Origin: Erythrobacter tepidarius
Lineage (GTDB): Bacteria; Pseudomonadota; Alphaproteobacteria; Sphingomonadales; Sphingomonadaceae
Direction of reading: 5' to 3'
Assembly: GCF_002155695.1 (NCBI RefSeq)
Contig: NZ_MUYJ01000012.1
Coordinates: 1 to 64,000 of the forward strand
Length of the DNA: 64,000 nucleotides
Part shown: positions 25,089 to 33,565 of the stretch, in pieces
How positions within the stretch are numbered: position 1 is the stretch's first letter
Layout: each line of letters begins with the position of its first letter
Translations under genes and position numbers: made by a program
Notes under the pieces: model-generated
The model's input: the letters and a program-made list of their open reading frames with translations, nothing else
The model's database searches: none
Told to the model about the DNA's origin: nothing

Positions 25089-26537
25089 ATGGGGAAAAGC
25101 GGAAAAGCATTGGCCGGTATGGCATTGCTGTCACTGGTGCTGGCGGGTTGCGGCAAGGTCGATCCGGTGCATCACCTCCCGCCGCAGGTGGCACCGGGAG
25201 GGTGTGACGAGATCATCACCTTCGGCGCGCGTCTGCCTTTTCCCGCCTCGTCTCTCCAAGGCCCGCCAGAGCCGGGGGCGCAGGAGGCCTGGCAGATCGA
25301 TCCCAGCAGCGATCCGGTTGGCCTCAAGCTGCTCGATGCACTCGGCCAGACCCCGACCGACAAGGACGGTGTGGCGCAGCGCGCGCTGCCGGTGAGCGAT
25401 TCCGTGCTGATCCTATCGGGCGGCAGTCAGCAGGGTGCTTTCGGCGCCGGGTTCATGAGCGCCTGGGAGCAGCACCGCGGCGGCAGCCTGCCGCGGTTCA
25501 AGCTGGTCACCGGGATCAGCACTGGCGCGCTTCAGGCGACCTTTGCCTTTCTCGGCGACACCAAGACCATCGTCGAGGAGTACAGCATCACCTCCGAGAG
25601 CGAGCTGCTGAAGCCGCTGGTGCGGGGCAAGTTCGAGCAGAGGCCGGTTCGCGCCGCGATCAGCCTGACCCGGGCAGGCACGCTCGCACGGCTCCAGCCG
25701 TTGCGCGACCGGCTGATGCATCTGATCAACGAGGATGTCCTTGTCGCCGTCGCCCGCGAGGCGAAGCTGCACCAGCGTACGCTGCTCGTCGGCGCGGTGG
25801 AGATGGGCAGCGGCGAGATGGCGGTGTTCGATCTGACCAAGGCCGCATCGCTCTATGTCGAGAACCTGACGGGCCATCCGGATCGCGCCAAGCAGATGCG
25901 CGGCTGCTATATCGAGGCGCTGCTGGCTTCCTCCTCGGTGCCGATGTCGGCCGCTCCGGTGTTCATCGACAACCGCCTCTATATCGACGGTGGTGCGCGT
26001 TTCGGGGTGCTGGTCGATCTCACCCCCAATGCCTTCAGGCGCAAAGTGGCCGAAGCAAGGGCGCTGGAACGCGCCGCCGACGTTCCGCGCAACCTGTTCG
26101 TGATCGTCAACGCCACGCTCGAGGTGCCGGCCTTTTGCGGGCTCACCAAATGCGCGGCCGGCGATGACGGTCAGGCGGTGAAGCCCCCGCCGGGCACGCC
26201 GCACCCGGAATGGACCTTCCTGCAACTGGCGCAGCGCACCGTGAGCGTGATGACCAACCAGGCCTATCGCAGTTCGGTGTTCATCGCCAACCAGCAGGCC
26301 ACCAGCAAAGAGTTCAAGACCAGCTTCGTGCGGCTAGAACCCGAGCATTTGCGCTTCCCGACAAGGATCGATTTCCCCGGTGCAGGGCAGGAGGAGAAGA
26401 TCTGCTACCAGTGGCAGCGCGATGACGAGGCGATCGACAATCCCAAGGAGTTCTTCCCGCGCTACATGCGCTGCCTGATCGCCTACGGGAAACAGCACCC
26501 CAAAGCAGCCGCCTTTGCCGCGGCGGAGCCGCGCTAG
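25089..26537 (+). CDS. Patatin-like phospholipase lipoprotein
   Basis: This 482-aa lipoprotein has a signal peptide (MGKSGKALAGMALLSLVLAG, with the lipid Cys next). The patatin catalytic parts are all present: oxyanion loop LSGGSQQGAFGAGF, nucleophile serine in GISTG (VTGISTGALQ), and the dyad aspartate in YIDGGARFG. It should hydrolyse acyl lipids at the envelope; the substrate is unknown. A short extension before the lipoprotein signal in the longer frame is rejected because it would bury the signal peptide. A candidate promoter lies upstream at 25012. It converges with a small secreted-protein gene. Confidence 0.85.
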   Translation: MGKSGKALAGMALLSLVLAGCGKVDPVHHLPPQVAPGGCDEIITFGARLPFPASSLQGPPEPGAQEAWQIDPSSDPVGLKLLDALGQTPTDKDGVAQRALPVSDSVLILSGGSQQGAFGAGFMSAWEQHRGGSLPRFKLVTGISTGALQATFAFLGDTKTIVEEYSITSESELLKPLVRGKFEQRPVRAAISLTRAGTLARLQPLRDRLMHLINEDVLVAVAREAKLHQRTLLVGAVEMGSGEMAVFDLTKAASLYVENLTGHPDRAKQMRGCYIEALLASSSVPMSAAPVFIDNRLYIDGGARFGVLVDLTPNAFRRKVAEARALERAADVPRNLFVIVNATLEVPAFCGLTKCAAGDDGQAVKPPPGTPHPEWTFLQLAQRTVSVMTNQAYRSSVFIANQQATSKEFKTSFVRLEPEHLRFPTRIDFPGAGQEEKICYQWQRDDEAIDNPKEFFPRYMRCLIAYGKQHPKAAAFAAAEPR

Positions 26538-26576
26538 GAAGCGCTGGAAGGCGGATGACCTGCCTGGGCGATCCGA

Positions 26577-26921
26577 TCAATAGGTCGCATCGCAGGCGGC
26601 TAGCATCTTGCTGCGTGCTTCGGGACTGAGCCGCCTGACACTTGCGATTTGCTGGTCGGTGAGAACCATCTGTCCTCCCCAGCGTTGCGCGCGGGCATCG
26701 GCCTTCTCGATCAGCGGCTTCAGCACTGCTGCGGGGCGGGCGTTCTTGTTGTGGAAGGGATTGTCCTTGGCCAGCGAACCGAACGTCTGTTCCAAATAGA
26801 GTTCGGATTGAATTTCGCGGGCGAGCGCCGCGCACTCCCAGATTTCCGGCTTCTCCGGCGCTGCCCCTGCCGGTGCGCCAACGAGCGAAAGCATCAGCGC
26901 AAAAACCATCACCGACCGCAT
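26577..26921 (-). CDS. Small secreted protein, unknown function
   Basis: This 114-aa protein has a clear signal peptide (MRSVMVFALMLSLVGAPAGA, cut likely after AGA or GAA). The mature part has two cysteines (WECAALA and LAACDATY, the latter almost at the C-terminus) that could form one disulfide. I recognise no family. The start is the ATG with GGAGGG about 9 bases upstream; the longer frame adds residues before the signal peptide. It lies on the minus strand between the patatin gene and the decayed esterase gene, within the accessory block. Confidence 0.65.
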   Translation of the reverse strand: MRSVMVFALMLSLVGAPAGAAPEKPEIWECAALAREIQSELYLEQTFGSLAKDNPFHNKNARPAAVLKPLIEKADARAQRWGGQMVLTDQQIASVRRLSPEARSKMLAACDATY

Positions 26922-27057
26922 ATCGGTTCCCTCCTGCACGAGTTGCTTTTGCGAGCCGCGTAACGCGCCTCCCGACATATGTCATGATGGCCGAAATCGC
27001 GTCAATACGCCCGGGTCGCTCGGGCGTGCGTCCTGCGCATGGGTGGTCGCGACCAGC

Positions 27058-27884
27058 CTATTGCGGCACAGGCCACAGGTGCGAGGGGCTGATGGTCTGG
27101 AACCAGACGATCACGTCGTGTCCCACGCGCACCGGCACCGAAAACTCGCCCATGTCGAGATTGGTCACCTGCCAGGTCTCGGGATTTGCGATCCAGCCGG
27201 ACCAGCCGCGCCAATAGGGCCGGCCGGCCTAGCTGGCCACGGGCCCGTCCTGCCGGCAGCGCGGCAAGATCCATCCACAGCGCCTTGTGGTCGGTGCGGT
27301 CGGACACATTGCCCAGATCGCCCGGGCGATTGTTGGGGAGATTGAACGGTTCGAACGTCTGGCTCTGTAAGGCCATCATCAGATTGCCGCCTTCGGTCAT
27401 TCTCGTTGCGCGGAATGCCCCCTGCGACCAGCTGAAGCCGACGCTGGCGTAATCTTCGCCCAGCTTCTCGCGCAGCACCGTGCCGACGGTCACGAAGCCG
27501 GACATCTCGGCAATCTCGGGCAGGTCCTCGATCATATGGCTGTCATGCGCCCAGACCACGCCGCGCGCGGCCTCGGGCGCTGTGTCGAACCAGGCCGCGA
27601 GCGCTTGGCTGGCGGCAAGCGCGCGCTCGGTTTCGGGAAGCGGCGCATCGACCAGCCAGTCGACAAAGCGGGGCCAGCGTCGCCGAATCCTAGGCGGAAG
27701 GGTCGAAGGGTGTGGCGGCCTGGCCCAGCCATGCGAGGGCGGCGGCTTCTTCCTCGGCGCTGGCGGGCGTGAGATCGGGCAGGGGAAGATCGGGGGGCGG
27801 CCGGTCGGCCGGGGACTGGCCCAGCGCGGGACTGGTCAGGAGGCTCGCGGCCCCCGCGGCGATCACGAAGAATTTGCGGTGCAT
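27058..27884 (-). pseudogene. Decayed erythromycin-esterase-like gene
   Basis: The start codes for a signal peptide and linker (MHRKFFVIAAGAASLLTSPA..., 64 codons to a stop at 27690). A second frame then gives VVWAHDSHMIEDLPEIAEM and VGFSWSQGAFRATRM, the C-terminal half of the erythromycin esterase/succinoglycan-type family. Near 27250 the frame shifts again: the true C-terminus (YWRGWSGWIANPETWQV...LWPVPQ) continues in another frame, after a TAG where the family has a Trp codon. About 200 middle residues, including the first catalytic histidine/glutamate part, are missing. With at least two frame changes, one nonsense codon and a large deletion, the gene cannot be functional. Confidence 0.8.
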
Positions 27885-28023
27885 TCTTTACCCCCTCGAC
27901 GCCCGGACGATGCCCGGACCGTTACACCGGATTGCTCGCATTTGCGCGGCCCGGAGCGCAACAGAAAATGCGTCTGCGGCAAGCGCCTTTTGCACCGGCG
28001 GCGTTCCGCGCTATGGGCGCGGG

Positions 28024-28503
28024 GTGCAGCTGGATATCGACATCGAGGATTGGCCCGAAGGCGAATGGGACGCGCTGGCCGAGCGCGCCGCCGCAGCGGC
28101 GGGCGAGGGTGAGCCTTGCCTTGCGAACCCGCGCCTTGTCGTCAGCCTGCTGTTCACTTCGGATGCCGAAGTCCACGCGCTCAACCGCGAATGGCGCGGG
28201 CGCGACAAGCCCACCAACGTGCTCAGCTTCCCGATGCTGGAGCGCACGGAGCTTGCCGGGCTTGGCGCCGACGGCCCGCCGGTCATGCTCGGCGACATCG
28301 CGCTGGCCCATGAAACCTGCGCGCGCGAGGCGGCGGGGAAGGGGATCAGCCTCGCAGATCATGCGACGCATCTCATCGTCCATGGCTTGCTGCATCTGGC
28401 CGGCCATGACCATGTCAATTGCGAGGCCGAGGCCGAGGCGATGGAGGCGCTGGAGACCGCCATACTTGCCAAACTGGGCATCGCTGACCCATATGGCGCA
28501 TGA
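28024..28503 (+). CDS. ybeY: Endoribonuclease YbeY
   Basis: This zinc-dependent RNase for 16S rRNA 3'-end maturation and ribosome quality control is 159 aa, normal for the family. It has the zinc motif HGLLHLAGHDH near 118-128 and the conserved LNREWRGRDKPTNVLSFP before it. The proposed start is GTG at 28024 (then QLDIDIEDWPEGEW), which gives the usual N-terminus. The frame is open far upstream, but that part overlaps the start of the decayed gene on the other strand. Its stop overlaps the CorC start (ATGA). Separation from phoH by an accessory block is unusual. Confidence 0.92.
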   Translation: MQLDIDIEDWPEGEWDALAERAAAAAGEGEPCLANPRLVVSLLFTSDAEVHALNREWRGRDKPTNVLSFPMLERTELAGLGADGPPVMLGDIALAHETCAREAAGKGISLADHATHLIVHGLLHLAGHDHVNCEAEAEAMEALETAILAKLGIADPYGA

Positions 28504-29459
28504 CAACAGGAGGAGCATTGTCGAGGGCCATGGCCGATTCCCCATCATCCGCATCTCAATCGGGAGACGCGGAGAGTAGCAGCGGGCTCTGGTCTGCGCT
28601 GCGCAAGATCCTCGGTCTGGAAGGCGCGCGCTCCTTGCGCGAACAGCTCGAGGAAGCGATCGACGAACACGAGGACGAAAATGGCTCGGCCGCCGCGGAG
28701 CACGACAGCCACGCGCGCGGAGACCTTTCGCGGGTCGAGCGGCAGATGCTGCGCAACCTGCTCCACTTCTCCGAACACGATGCCGATGATGTCGCGGTGC
28801 CGCGCGGCGAGATCATCGCGGTAGAGGCTTCGATCAGCTGGGCCGAACTGGTCGCCGCCTTTTCCGAGCACGGCCATTCGCGGATGCCGGTCTATCGCGA
28901 GACGCTTGATAACGTGATCGGCATGATCCACATCAAGGACGTATTTCCGATCATTGCCAAGGGGTCACCGCCGCCCGAGGATTGGACCACGCTGCTACGC
29001 CAGCCGCTCTACGTGCCCCAGGCGCGTGGCGCGCTCGACGTGCTGGCGGACATGCGCGCCAAGCGGGTGCATCTGGCGATCGTGGTCGACGAGTTTTCGG
29101 GTACCGACGGACTTATCACCATCGAGGACCTGGTCGAGGAAATCGTCGGCGAGATCGAAGACGAGCATGACGATGCCCCGCAGGCGCTGATCGTTCCGAT
29201 CGGCGAGGGGATGTGGGACTGCGATGCCCGCGCCGAGCTCGAAGATGTCGCCGAAATGGTTGACCCGCGCCTCGCCGAGGTCGAGGAAGCTGTCGATACG
29301 CTGGGCGGCCTTGCCTTCGTGCTGGCCGAGGCTGTCCCGGCGGTGGGCACGGTGCTCGAACATCCCAGCGGATGGCGGATCGAAGTCACCGCGGGCGATG
29401 AAACCCATGTCACGCGGCTCAGGCTTCATCGGCCGGCGCGCGAGGAAGAGGTGCAGTAG
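28500..29459 (+). CDS. CorC/HlyC family CBS-pair protein
   Basis: This cytoplasmic CorC-type protein (319 aa from the ATG) is linked to magnesium/cobalt efflux. The N-terminus is low-complexity and acidic, followed by two CBS domains (VPRGEIIAVEASISWAELV, later VPQARGALDVLADM and IVVDEFSGTDGLITIEDLVE). A C-terminal CorC_HlyC domain starts near 230. The ATG at 28500 overlaps the YbeY stop. A TTG at 28518, 4 bases after AGGAGG, is an equally good start and would shorten it by 6 residues. The ybeY-corC coupling is the standard arrangement. Confidence 0.92.
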   Translation: MTTGGALSRAMADSPSSASQSGDAESSSGLWSALRKILGLEGARSLREQLEEAIDEHEDENGSAAAEHDSHARGDLSRVERQMLRNLLHFSEHDADDVAVPRGEIIAVEASISWAELVAAFSEHGHSRMPVYRETLDNVIGMIHIKDVFPIIAKGSPPPEDWTTLLRQPLYVPQARGALDVLADMRAKRVHLAIVVDEFSGTDGLITIEDLVEEIVGEIEDEHDDAPQALIVPIGEGMWDCDARAELEDVAEMVDPRLAEVEEAVDTLGGLAFVLAEAVPAVGTVLEHPSGWRIEVTAGDETHVTRLRLHRPAREEEVQ

Positions 29460-29552
29460 GCGCAACCCCGCGGTTGACTACGTATTTTTTCTTCGATTCT
29501 TTGCATCCCAAACGCGTTTCGTGCGTATCTCCTGCAAAAATGGAGAATAGTG

Positions 29553-30437
29553 ATGCCCGCACGTCGCCTGCCCCCCCTGCGCGCGCTTGAAGCCTTCATG
29601 CGCACGGTGCGGCTCGGCTCCGCCAGGGCGGCCGCGGAGGAGATCGGGCTTTCTCCCTCGGCGCTGTCGCGGCGGATCAGCAATCTCGAGGAATTCGTCG
29701 GCAAGAAGCTGTTCACCCGCGCGCGCCAGTCGATGCAGCTGACCGATGAGGGCCAAGCCTTCTACGAGGCGGTCAATCCCCACATGGAGGCGCTGGCCCG
29801 TGCGGTGGAGAGCCAGTCGGACAATATCGCGCTGCTGCGTCTGAGGCTCGGCGTGCTCCCGATGTTCGGCAGCCAGCGGCTGTTTCCGCGGCTTGGCGAA
29901 TTGCGCAAGCGCCATCCGCTGCTGCACATCGACATCGACACCGCGCCGCATCTCGAGGACCGGGTGGGTGATACGCTCGATGCCGCGATCATCCTGTCAC
30001 GCGGGCCGGCGAGCGGGCTGCACGCGGTGCGGCTCGATCACAATCTCGTCCATGCGATCTGCTCGAAGGACACCGCGCGCAGCATCGGCTCCGAGATCAC
30101 CCCAGAGGTGATGGCCAAGCAAACCTTCCTGATCCACAACGAACTGCCCGAGAGCTTCGTTGCGTGGAAGAAGGCCAACGGGCTGGAGAGCATGGATCCG
30201 GCAGCGATCGATCACTATGATTCGGGCGCTCTCATGTTGGAGGCAGCCGCGCAGGGCCTCGGCATTGCGATCATGCACGACGATCACCTTCGTCGCGCAA
30301 ACGACAACCGCCTCACCAACCTGCCGGGCAAGCCGGTGGAAAGCCCCTATTCCTACTGGTTCGTGTGCAAGCCCGTGGCGCTGGAAAGCCGCCCGGTGCG
30401 GATCTTTCACGACTGGCTGGTGCGCGCGGGGCTTTAG
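29553..30437 (+). CDS. LysR-type regulator, GcvA-like
   Basis: This 294-aa transcription factor has an N-terminal winged helix-turn-helix (LRALEAFMRTVRLGSARAAA, then LSPSALSRRISNLEEFVGKKLF) and a periplasmic-binding-like effector domain from about 90. Many close relatives act on small-molecule metabolism, but the target here is unknown. The ATG follows GGAGAATA. A GTG one codon earlier is the alternative. The 93-base AT-rich gap after corC holds only a weak hairpin with a T-run and no firm promoter. It converges with plsC (3-base gap). It stands alone, so no divergent target gene is available to guess its regulon. Confidence 0.85.
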   Translation: MPARRLPPLRALEAFMRTVRLGSARAAAEEIGLSPSALSRRISNLEEFVGKKLFTRARQSMQLTDEGQAFYEAVNPHMEALARAVESQSDNIALLRLRLGVLPMFGSQRLFPRLGELRKRHPLLHIDIDTAPHLEDRVGDTLDAAIILSRGPASGLHAVRLDHNLVHAICSKDTARSIGSEITPEVMAKQTFLIHNELPESFVAWKKANGLESMDPAAIDHYDSGALMLEAAAQGLGIAIMHDDHLRRANDNRLTNLPGKPVESPYSYWFVCKPVALESRPVRIFHDWLVRAGL

Positions 30438-30440
30438 GGG

Positions 30441-31304
30441 CTACTGTGCCACCTCGGATTTGGGCGCGTAGCGCACCGGGGCAACTGCGTGCGCGAAGGG
30501 ACGCAGGGGCTTTTCCAGGATTGCAACCAGCGCCTCCTCGATCCGGCGGCGCGCCTCCTGGCCGATTGCCTTGCGCCCGCGGAAGTCCTCGGGGCTGAAG
30601 GGTTCGAGGAAGTAGAGCCGCAGGCGGAAGGTGCCCTTGCGCGAGAGGACACGCTTGGCGTTGTTGAGCCCGCCCTCCTCGCCAATCCAGCCGATCCATT
30701 CGGCAACCGGGCCATAATCGAGCACCACCGGCTGCACCAGCACGCCGGGCGGCGGCGGTTCGAGCACCGAAAGCATGGAGGTCTTGAACGGCAGCAGCGA
30801 TTGGCCGTCGGTGGTGGTGCCTTCCGGAAAGACCGTCACCGACCAGTTATCGACCAGCGCTTCCTTGAGAGCGTTGATCTGCTCGGCCACGCCCATGCGG
30901 TGCTCGCGCTTGACAAATACCGTGCGGTTGAGCCTCGCCAGCCAGCCAACCAGCGGCGCGTCGGCCAGTTCTGCCTTGGCGACGAAGGCGGTGCCGCTTG
31001 CACCCGCAAGCGCAAGGATATCCACCCACGAGAGGTGATTGGCGATATAGACCACGTCGCGCCTGAGGTGCGTGCCGATCACCTCCACCTTGGCCCCGCA
31101 GACCCGCGCGGCATAGCGCAGGAACAGCATCGGGAAGGGCGAGCCATAGGCCAGGGCGCGGTAGAGATAGTGCAGCGGCACGAATACCAGCAGCAGCCCG
31201 ATCAACGCCAGCGCTCGCAATGTCAGGCGCAGCCAGCCCATCGGTGACAGGGGTGTGTTCTCGCCCCGCGCGGCCGCCGCGCGCAAGCTCTCGTCAGTCG
31301 TCAC
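30441..31304 (-). CDS. plsC: 1-acyl-glycerol-3-phosphate acyltransferase
   Basis: This inner-membrane enzyme transfers an acyl chain to lysophosphatidate in phospholipid synthesis. It has an N-terminal membrane helix (ALALIGLLLVFVPLHYLYRAL) and the PlsC motifs NHLSWVD (HxxxxD) and VFPEGTT. The GTG at 31304 is proposed because it overlaps the Fur stop by 11 bases. An ATG at MGWLRL (31241) would drop 21 residues and is possible. From the GTG it is 287 aa, slightly long for PlsC owing to a C-terminal tail. It is the last gene of the minus-strand run from nfuA. Confidence 0.88.
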   Translation of the reverse strand: MTTDESLRAAAARGENTPLSPMGWLRLTLRALALIGLLLVFVPLHYLYRALAYGSPFPMLFLRYAARVCGAKVEVIGTHLRRDVVYIANHLSWVDILALAGASGTAFVAKAELADAPLVGWLARLNRTVFVKREHRMGVAEQINALKEALVDNWSVTVFPEGTTTDGQSLLPFKTSMLSVLEPPPPGVLVQPVVLDYGPVAEWIGWIGEEGGLNNAKRVLSRKGTFRLRLYFLEPFSPEDFRGRKAIGQEARRRIEEALVAILEKPLRPFAHAVAPVRYAPKSEVAQ

Positions 31305-31728
31305 GCGAGAGCCGGACGCCGTAAAGCTCCATGCGGTGATCGACCAGCCGGTAGCCCAGCCGTTCGGCGATCTGGCGCTGGAGCGCTTCGACTTCGGGAT
31401 CGACGAATTCCAGAACCTTGCCGGTCTCCACATCGATCAGGTGATCGTGATGCGCTTCAGGCACGGGCTCATAGCGCGAGCGCCCGTCGCCAAAATCGTG
31501 GCGATCGAGGATCCCGGCTTCCTCGAACAGGCGCACAGTGCGGTAGACCGTGGCGATCGAGATCTTGGGATCGACCGCCGAGGCGCGCGCATGCAGCAGT
31601 TCGACATCGGGATGGTCGTCGCTTTCCGAGAGTACCTTGGCGATCACGCGGCGTTGTTCGGTGATGCGCAGGCCCTTTTCGGCGCACAATTGCTCAAGGT
31701 CGATCTTCTGGCTCAATGACAGCTCCAT
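31294..31728 (-). CDS. fur: Ferric uptake regulator Fur
   Basis: This 144-aa iron-responsive repressor has a winged helix (about 1-80, KGLRITEQRRVIAKVL, then IATVYRTVRLFEEAG) and a C-terminal dimer domain with metal-binding HHDHLIDVETGKVLEF. The structural CxxC zinc pair of E. coli Fur is absent, as is common in alphaproteobacteria. The start is the ATG of MELSLSQ; the longer frame has a run of residues without homology. It overlaps plsC. The MucR gene lies upstream with a 126-base gap, enough for its own promoter. Confidence 0.93.
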   Translation of the reverse strand: MELSLSQKIDLEQLCAEKGLRITEQRRVIAKVLSESDDHPDVELLHARASAVDPKISIATVYRTVRLFEEAGILDRHDFGDGRSRYEPVPEAHHDHLIDVETGKVLEFVDPEVEALQRQIAERLGYRLVDHRMELYGVRLSRDD

Positions 31729-31854
31729 CGCCAAGCGGGCGCGGCCCGCAGTGGGGGCCGATGCATAGCACGGCGCCCTCATCTTTATAGAGACGGGGCC
31801 GCTTGCTCAAGCTGGCAAGCCGGCATCTCAACAGAGCCGCCAGGCGCTGGCCGT

Positions 31855-32280
31855 TCAGGCGGTCTTCCTGGCACGGCGCGAGGGCGCAGGTGTGCCGGGC
31901 TTGCGCCCGAGACCGATCTTCTTGGCGAGATCACGGCGCTTTTCGGCATAGTTCGGAGCGACCATCGGATAGTCGGCCGGCAGTCCCCAACGCGCACGGT
32001 ATTCTTCGGGGGACATGTTGTAATTGGTCCGAAGATAGCGCTTGAGCATCTTCAGCTTCTTGCCGTCTTCAAGGCAGACGATGTAATCCGGCTTGACCGA
32101 ATTGCGCACCGCAACTGCAGGTTGCGGCTTGGGTTCTTCGACCACCGGGGTTTCGCCCAGGCTGGCGAGCGCGGCGTAAACGCTGGTAATCAGGCCCGGC
32201 AGTTCGGACACTGCGACATCATTGTTGCTGACATGCGCCGCGACGATATCGCTCGTCAGCGTAATAAGTGTTTCTTTCAT
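31855..32280 (-). CDS. Ros/MucR regulator without the zinc-binding histidines
   Basis: This 141-aa global-type regulator of the alphaproteobacterial Ros/MucR family has an N-terminal oligomerisation region (LITLTSDIVAAHVSNNDV), then the finger domain and the basic tail AEKRRDLAKKIGLGRKPG. Ros coordinates zinc through C79, D82, H92 and H97; here these are C69, D72, Y82 and Y87, with N86 at the position of H96. Both histidines are therefore gone. Relatives in Mesorhizobium (the Ml proteins) are known to fold and bind DNA without zinc, so the protein is probably functional. The start is the ATG after GGAAG; another ATG 4 codons earlier is possible. Confidence 0.85.
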   Translation of the reverse strand: MKETLITLTSDIVAAHVSNNDVAVSELPGLITSVYAALASLGETPVVEEPKPQPAVAVRNSVKPDYIVCLEDGKKLKMLKRYLRTNYNMSPEEYRARWGLPADYPMVAPNYAEKRRDLAKKIGLGRKPGTPAPSRRARKTA

Positions 32281-32415
32281 TGCGACTTCCATGGCTATCA
32301 CCAGTTCCTCTTTCGATATTTTGTTATCTTGGATTATCGGGCCATGGCTGAACCGACCTTGAATTGCAACTGCGAGTTTATACTCATGGCCAAGAATAAT
32401 ACGGATCGCGATCAA

Positions 32416-32892
32416 CTAGATTGATCGTCCGAAAGTAATCGCGTCGATCCGCTCGCCATTTGCCATGCGGTAATAGTTGGGTCGCTCACCGATCGGCTCG
32501 AACCCGAGCTTGCGATAGAGGTGCAGTGCCGGATTGCCACGCCGCATTTCCAGATAGATGCGGGAAATCCCGCGCGCCCGCGCCGCCTCGAACAGGCGGT
32601 TGATCAGGATTGTGCCGATCCCGCGATCGCGACAGCTAGGCATCACCGCAATGAGCAGCAATTCTTCCTCGTCGAGAACATGGCGGCTCAGGAGAAAACC
32701 CGCCGGCGCACGCGGGCTGGCGAGATCTTCCGGCAGCAGTTCGCCATCGCCATCGACCACCAGCGCATGGGTGCTCGGCATCGACAGGGCATCGGCCACC
32801 TGGCGCCGGTTCCACGCCTCGCCATAGGCAGGATCGAAGGCCGCCTCCATAACCGCCATGATCCGATCGAGAAGGAAAGGCGAGGGGGTCAT
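32416..32892 (-). CDS. rimI: Ribosomal protein S18-alanine N-acetyltransferase
   Basis: This 158-aa GNAT acetyltransferase has the acetyl-CoA loop in MPSCRDRGIGTILINRLFE (near 87-105) and the family C-terminus LHLYRKLGFEPIGERPNYY. It acetylates the N-terminal alanine of S18. The ATG overlaps the tsaB stop by 4 bases, and tsaB-rimI is a widespread pair. The gap of 135 bases to the MucR start shows no terminator and could hold that gene's promoter. Confidence 0.88.
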   Translation of the reverse strand: MTPSPFLLDRIMAVMEAAFDPAYGEAWNRRQVADALSMPSTHALVVDGDGELLPEDLASPRAPAGFLLSRHVLDEEELLLIAVMPSCRDRGIGTILINRLFEAARARGISRIYLEMRRGNPALHLYRKLGFEPIGERPNYYRMANGERIDAITFGRSI

Positions 32893-33515
32893 GCGCGCGC
32901 CGGCTCCGCCATCGGTGTGGCATCGGGCGCGCGGCCGTAGATCGGGGCTAGGTGAGGGGTAAGCAGGGTTTGCGGGATCCGTCCGGCTTCGGCCGCGTCG
33001 GGGTTAAGGTCGAGCACGCGGGGACTGCCCCCTAACAGTTCGGCAAAGGCGCGTGCGCGGTTGCCGGCAATCATCGCCTGCGCGCCGCGCGCCAGCGCCG
33101 CGTCGGGCGCCAGCGAAAGCAGCTCTCCGGCGGGTTGGCCCGCGGCAAAATCCTGCACGAACCATTCGCCATGCCCGCCATTGATGCACACGGTCAGCGG
33201 CGTACCGGGACACTGCACCTGCGCCTGCGCCGCGATCAGTGCAAGGGTGGGATAGCCCAGCACCTCGGCCCCCCAGGCGAAGGCGAGCGCGCGGGCGGTG
33301 GCGAGGCCGATCCGGACACCGGTGAAGCTGCCGGGGCCGAGGCTGACGAGAATGCGTTCGGCGCGGCCTTTGGCGGGCAGGGCGGCGATCATCGGCACCA
33401 GTGCCTCGGCATGGCCGCGCCCGATCAGGCGATGGTCGCGCGCAATCATCGCGCCGCTCTCGAACAGGGCGACGGAGCAGGCCTCGGAAGCGGTTTCGAT
33501 CGCGAGTATCCGCAT
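32889..33515 (-). CDS. tsaB: tRNA threonylcarbamoyladenosine protein TsaB
   Basis: This 208-aa partner of TsaD and TsaE in making t6A37 of ANN-decoding tRNAs has the ASKHA fold with MRILAIETASEACSVALF at the N-terminus and SLGPGSFTGVRIGLATARAL near 60-80, the dimer contact region. Length is normal. It overlaps rimI by 4 bases and begins 50 bases after the nitroreductase stop. Confidence 0.93.
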   Translation of the reverse strand: MRILAIETASEACSVALFESGAMIARDHRLIGRGHAEALVPMIAALPAKGRAERILVSLGPGSFTGVRIGLATARALAFAWGAEVLGYPTLALIAAQAQVQCPGTPLTVCINGGHGEWFVQDFAAGQPAGELLSLAPDAALARGAQAMIAGNRARAFAELLGGSPRVLDLNPDAAEAGRIPQTLLTPHLAPIYGRAPDATPMAEPARA

Positions 33516-33565
33516 AGCCGCGCCCTGCCTCAGGGCGCGTGCGGGCGCAAGCGGTGAGATGCGCG

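Noticed and set aside
29460..29552. Possible terminator and promoter between corC and the LysR gene
   Set aside because: The hairpin (CAACC/GGTTG) is only 5 base pairs and set back from the T-run, and the TTGACT has no matching -10.
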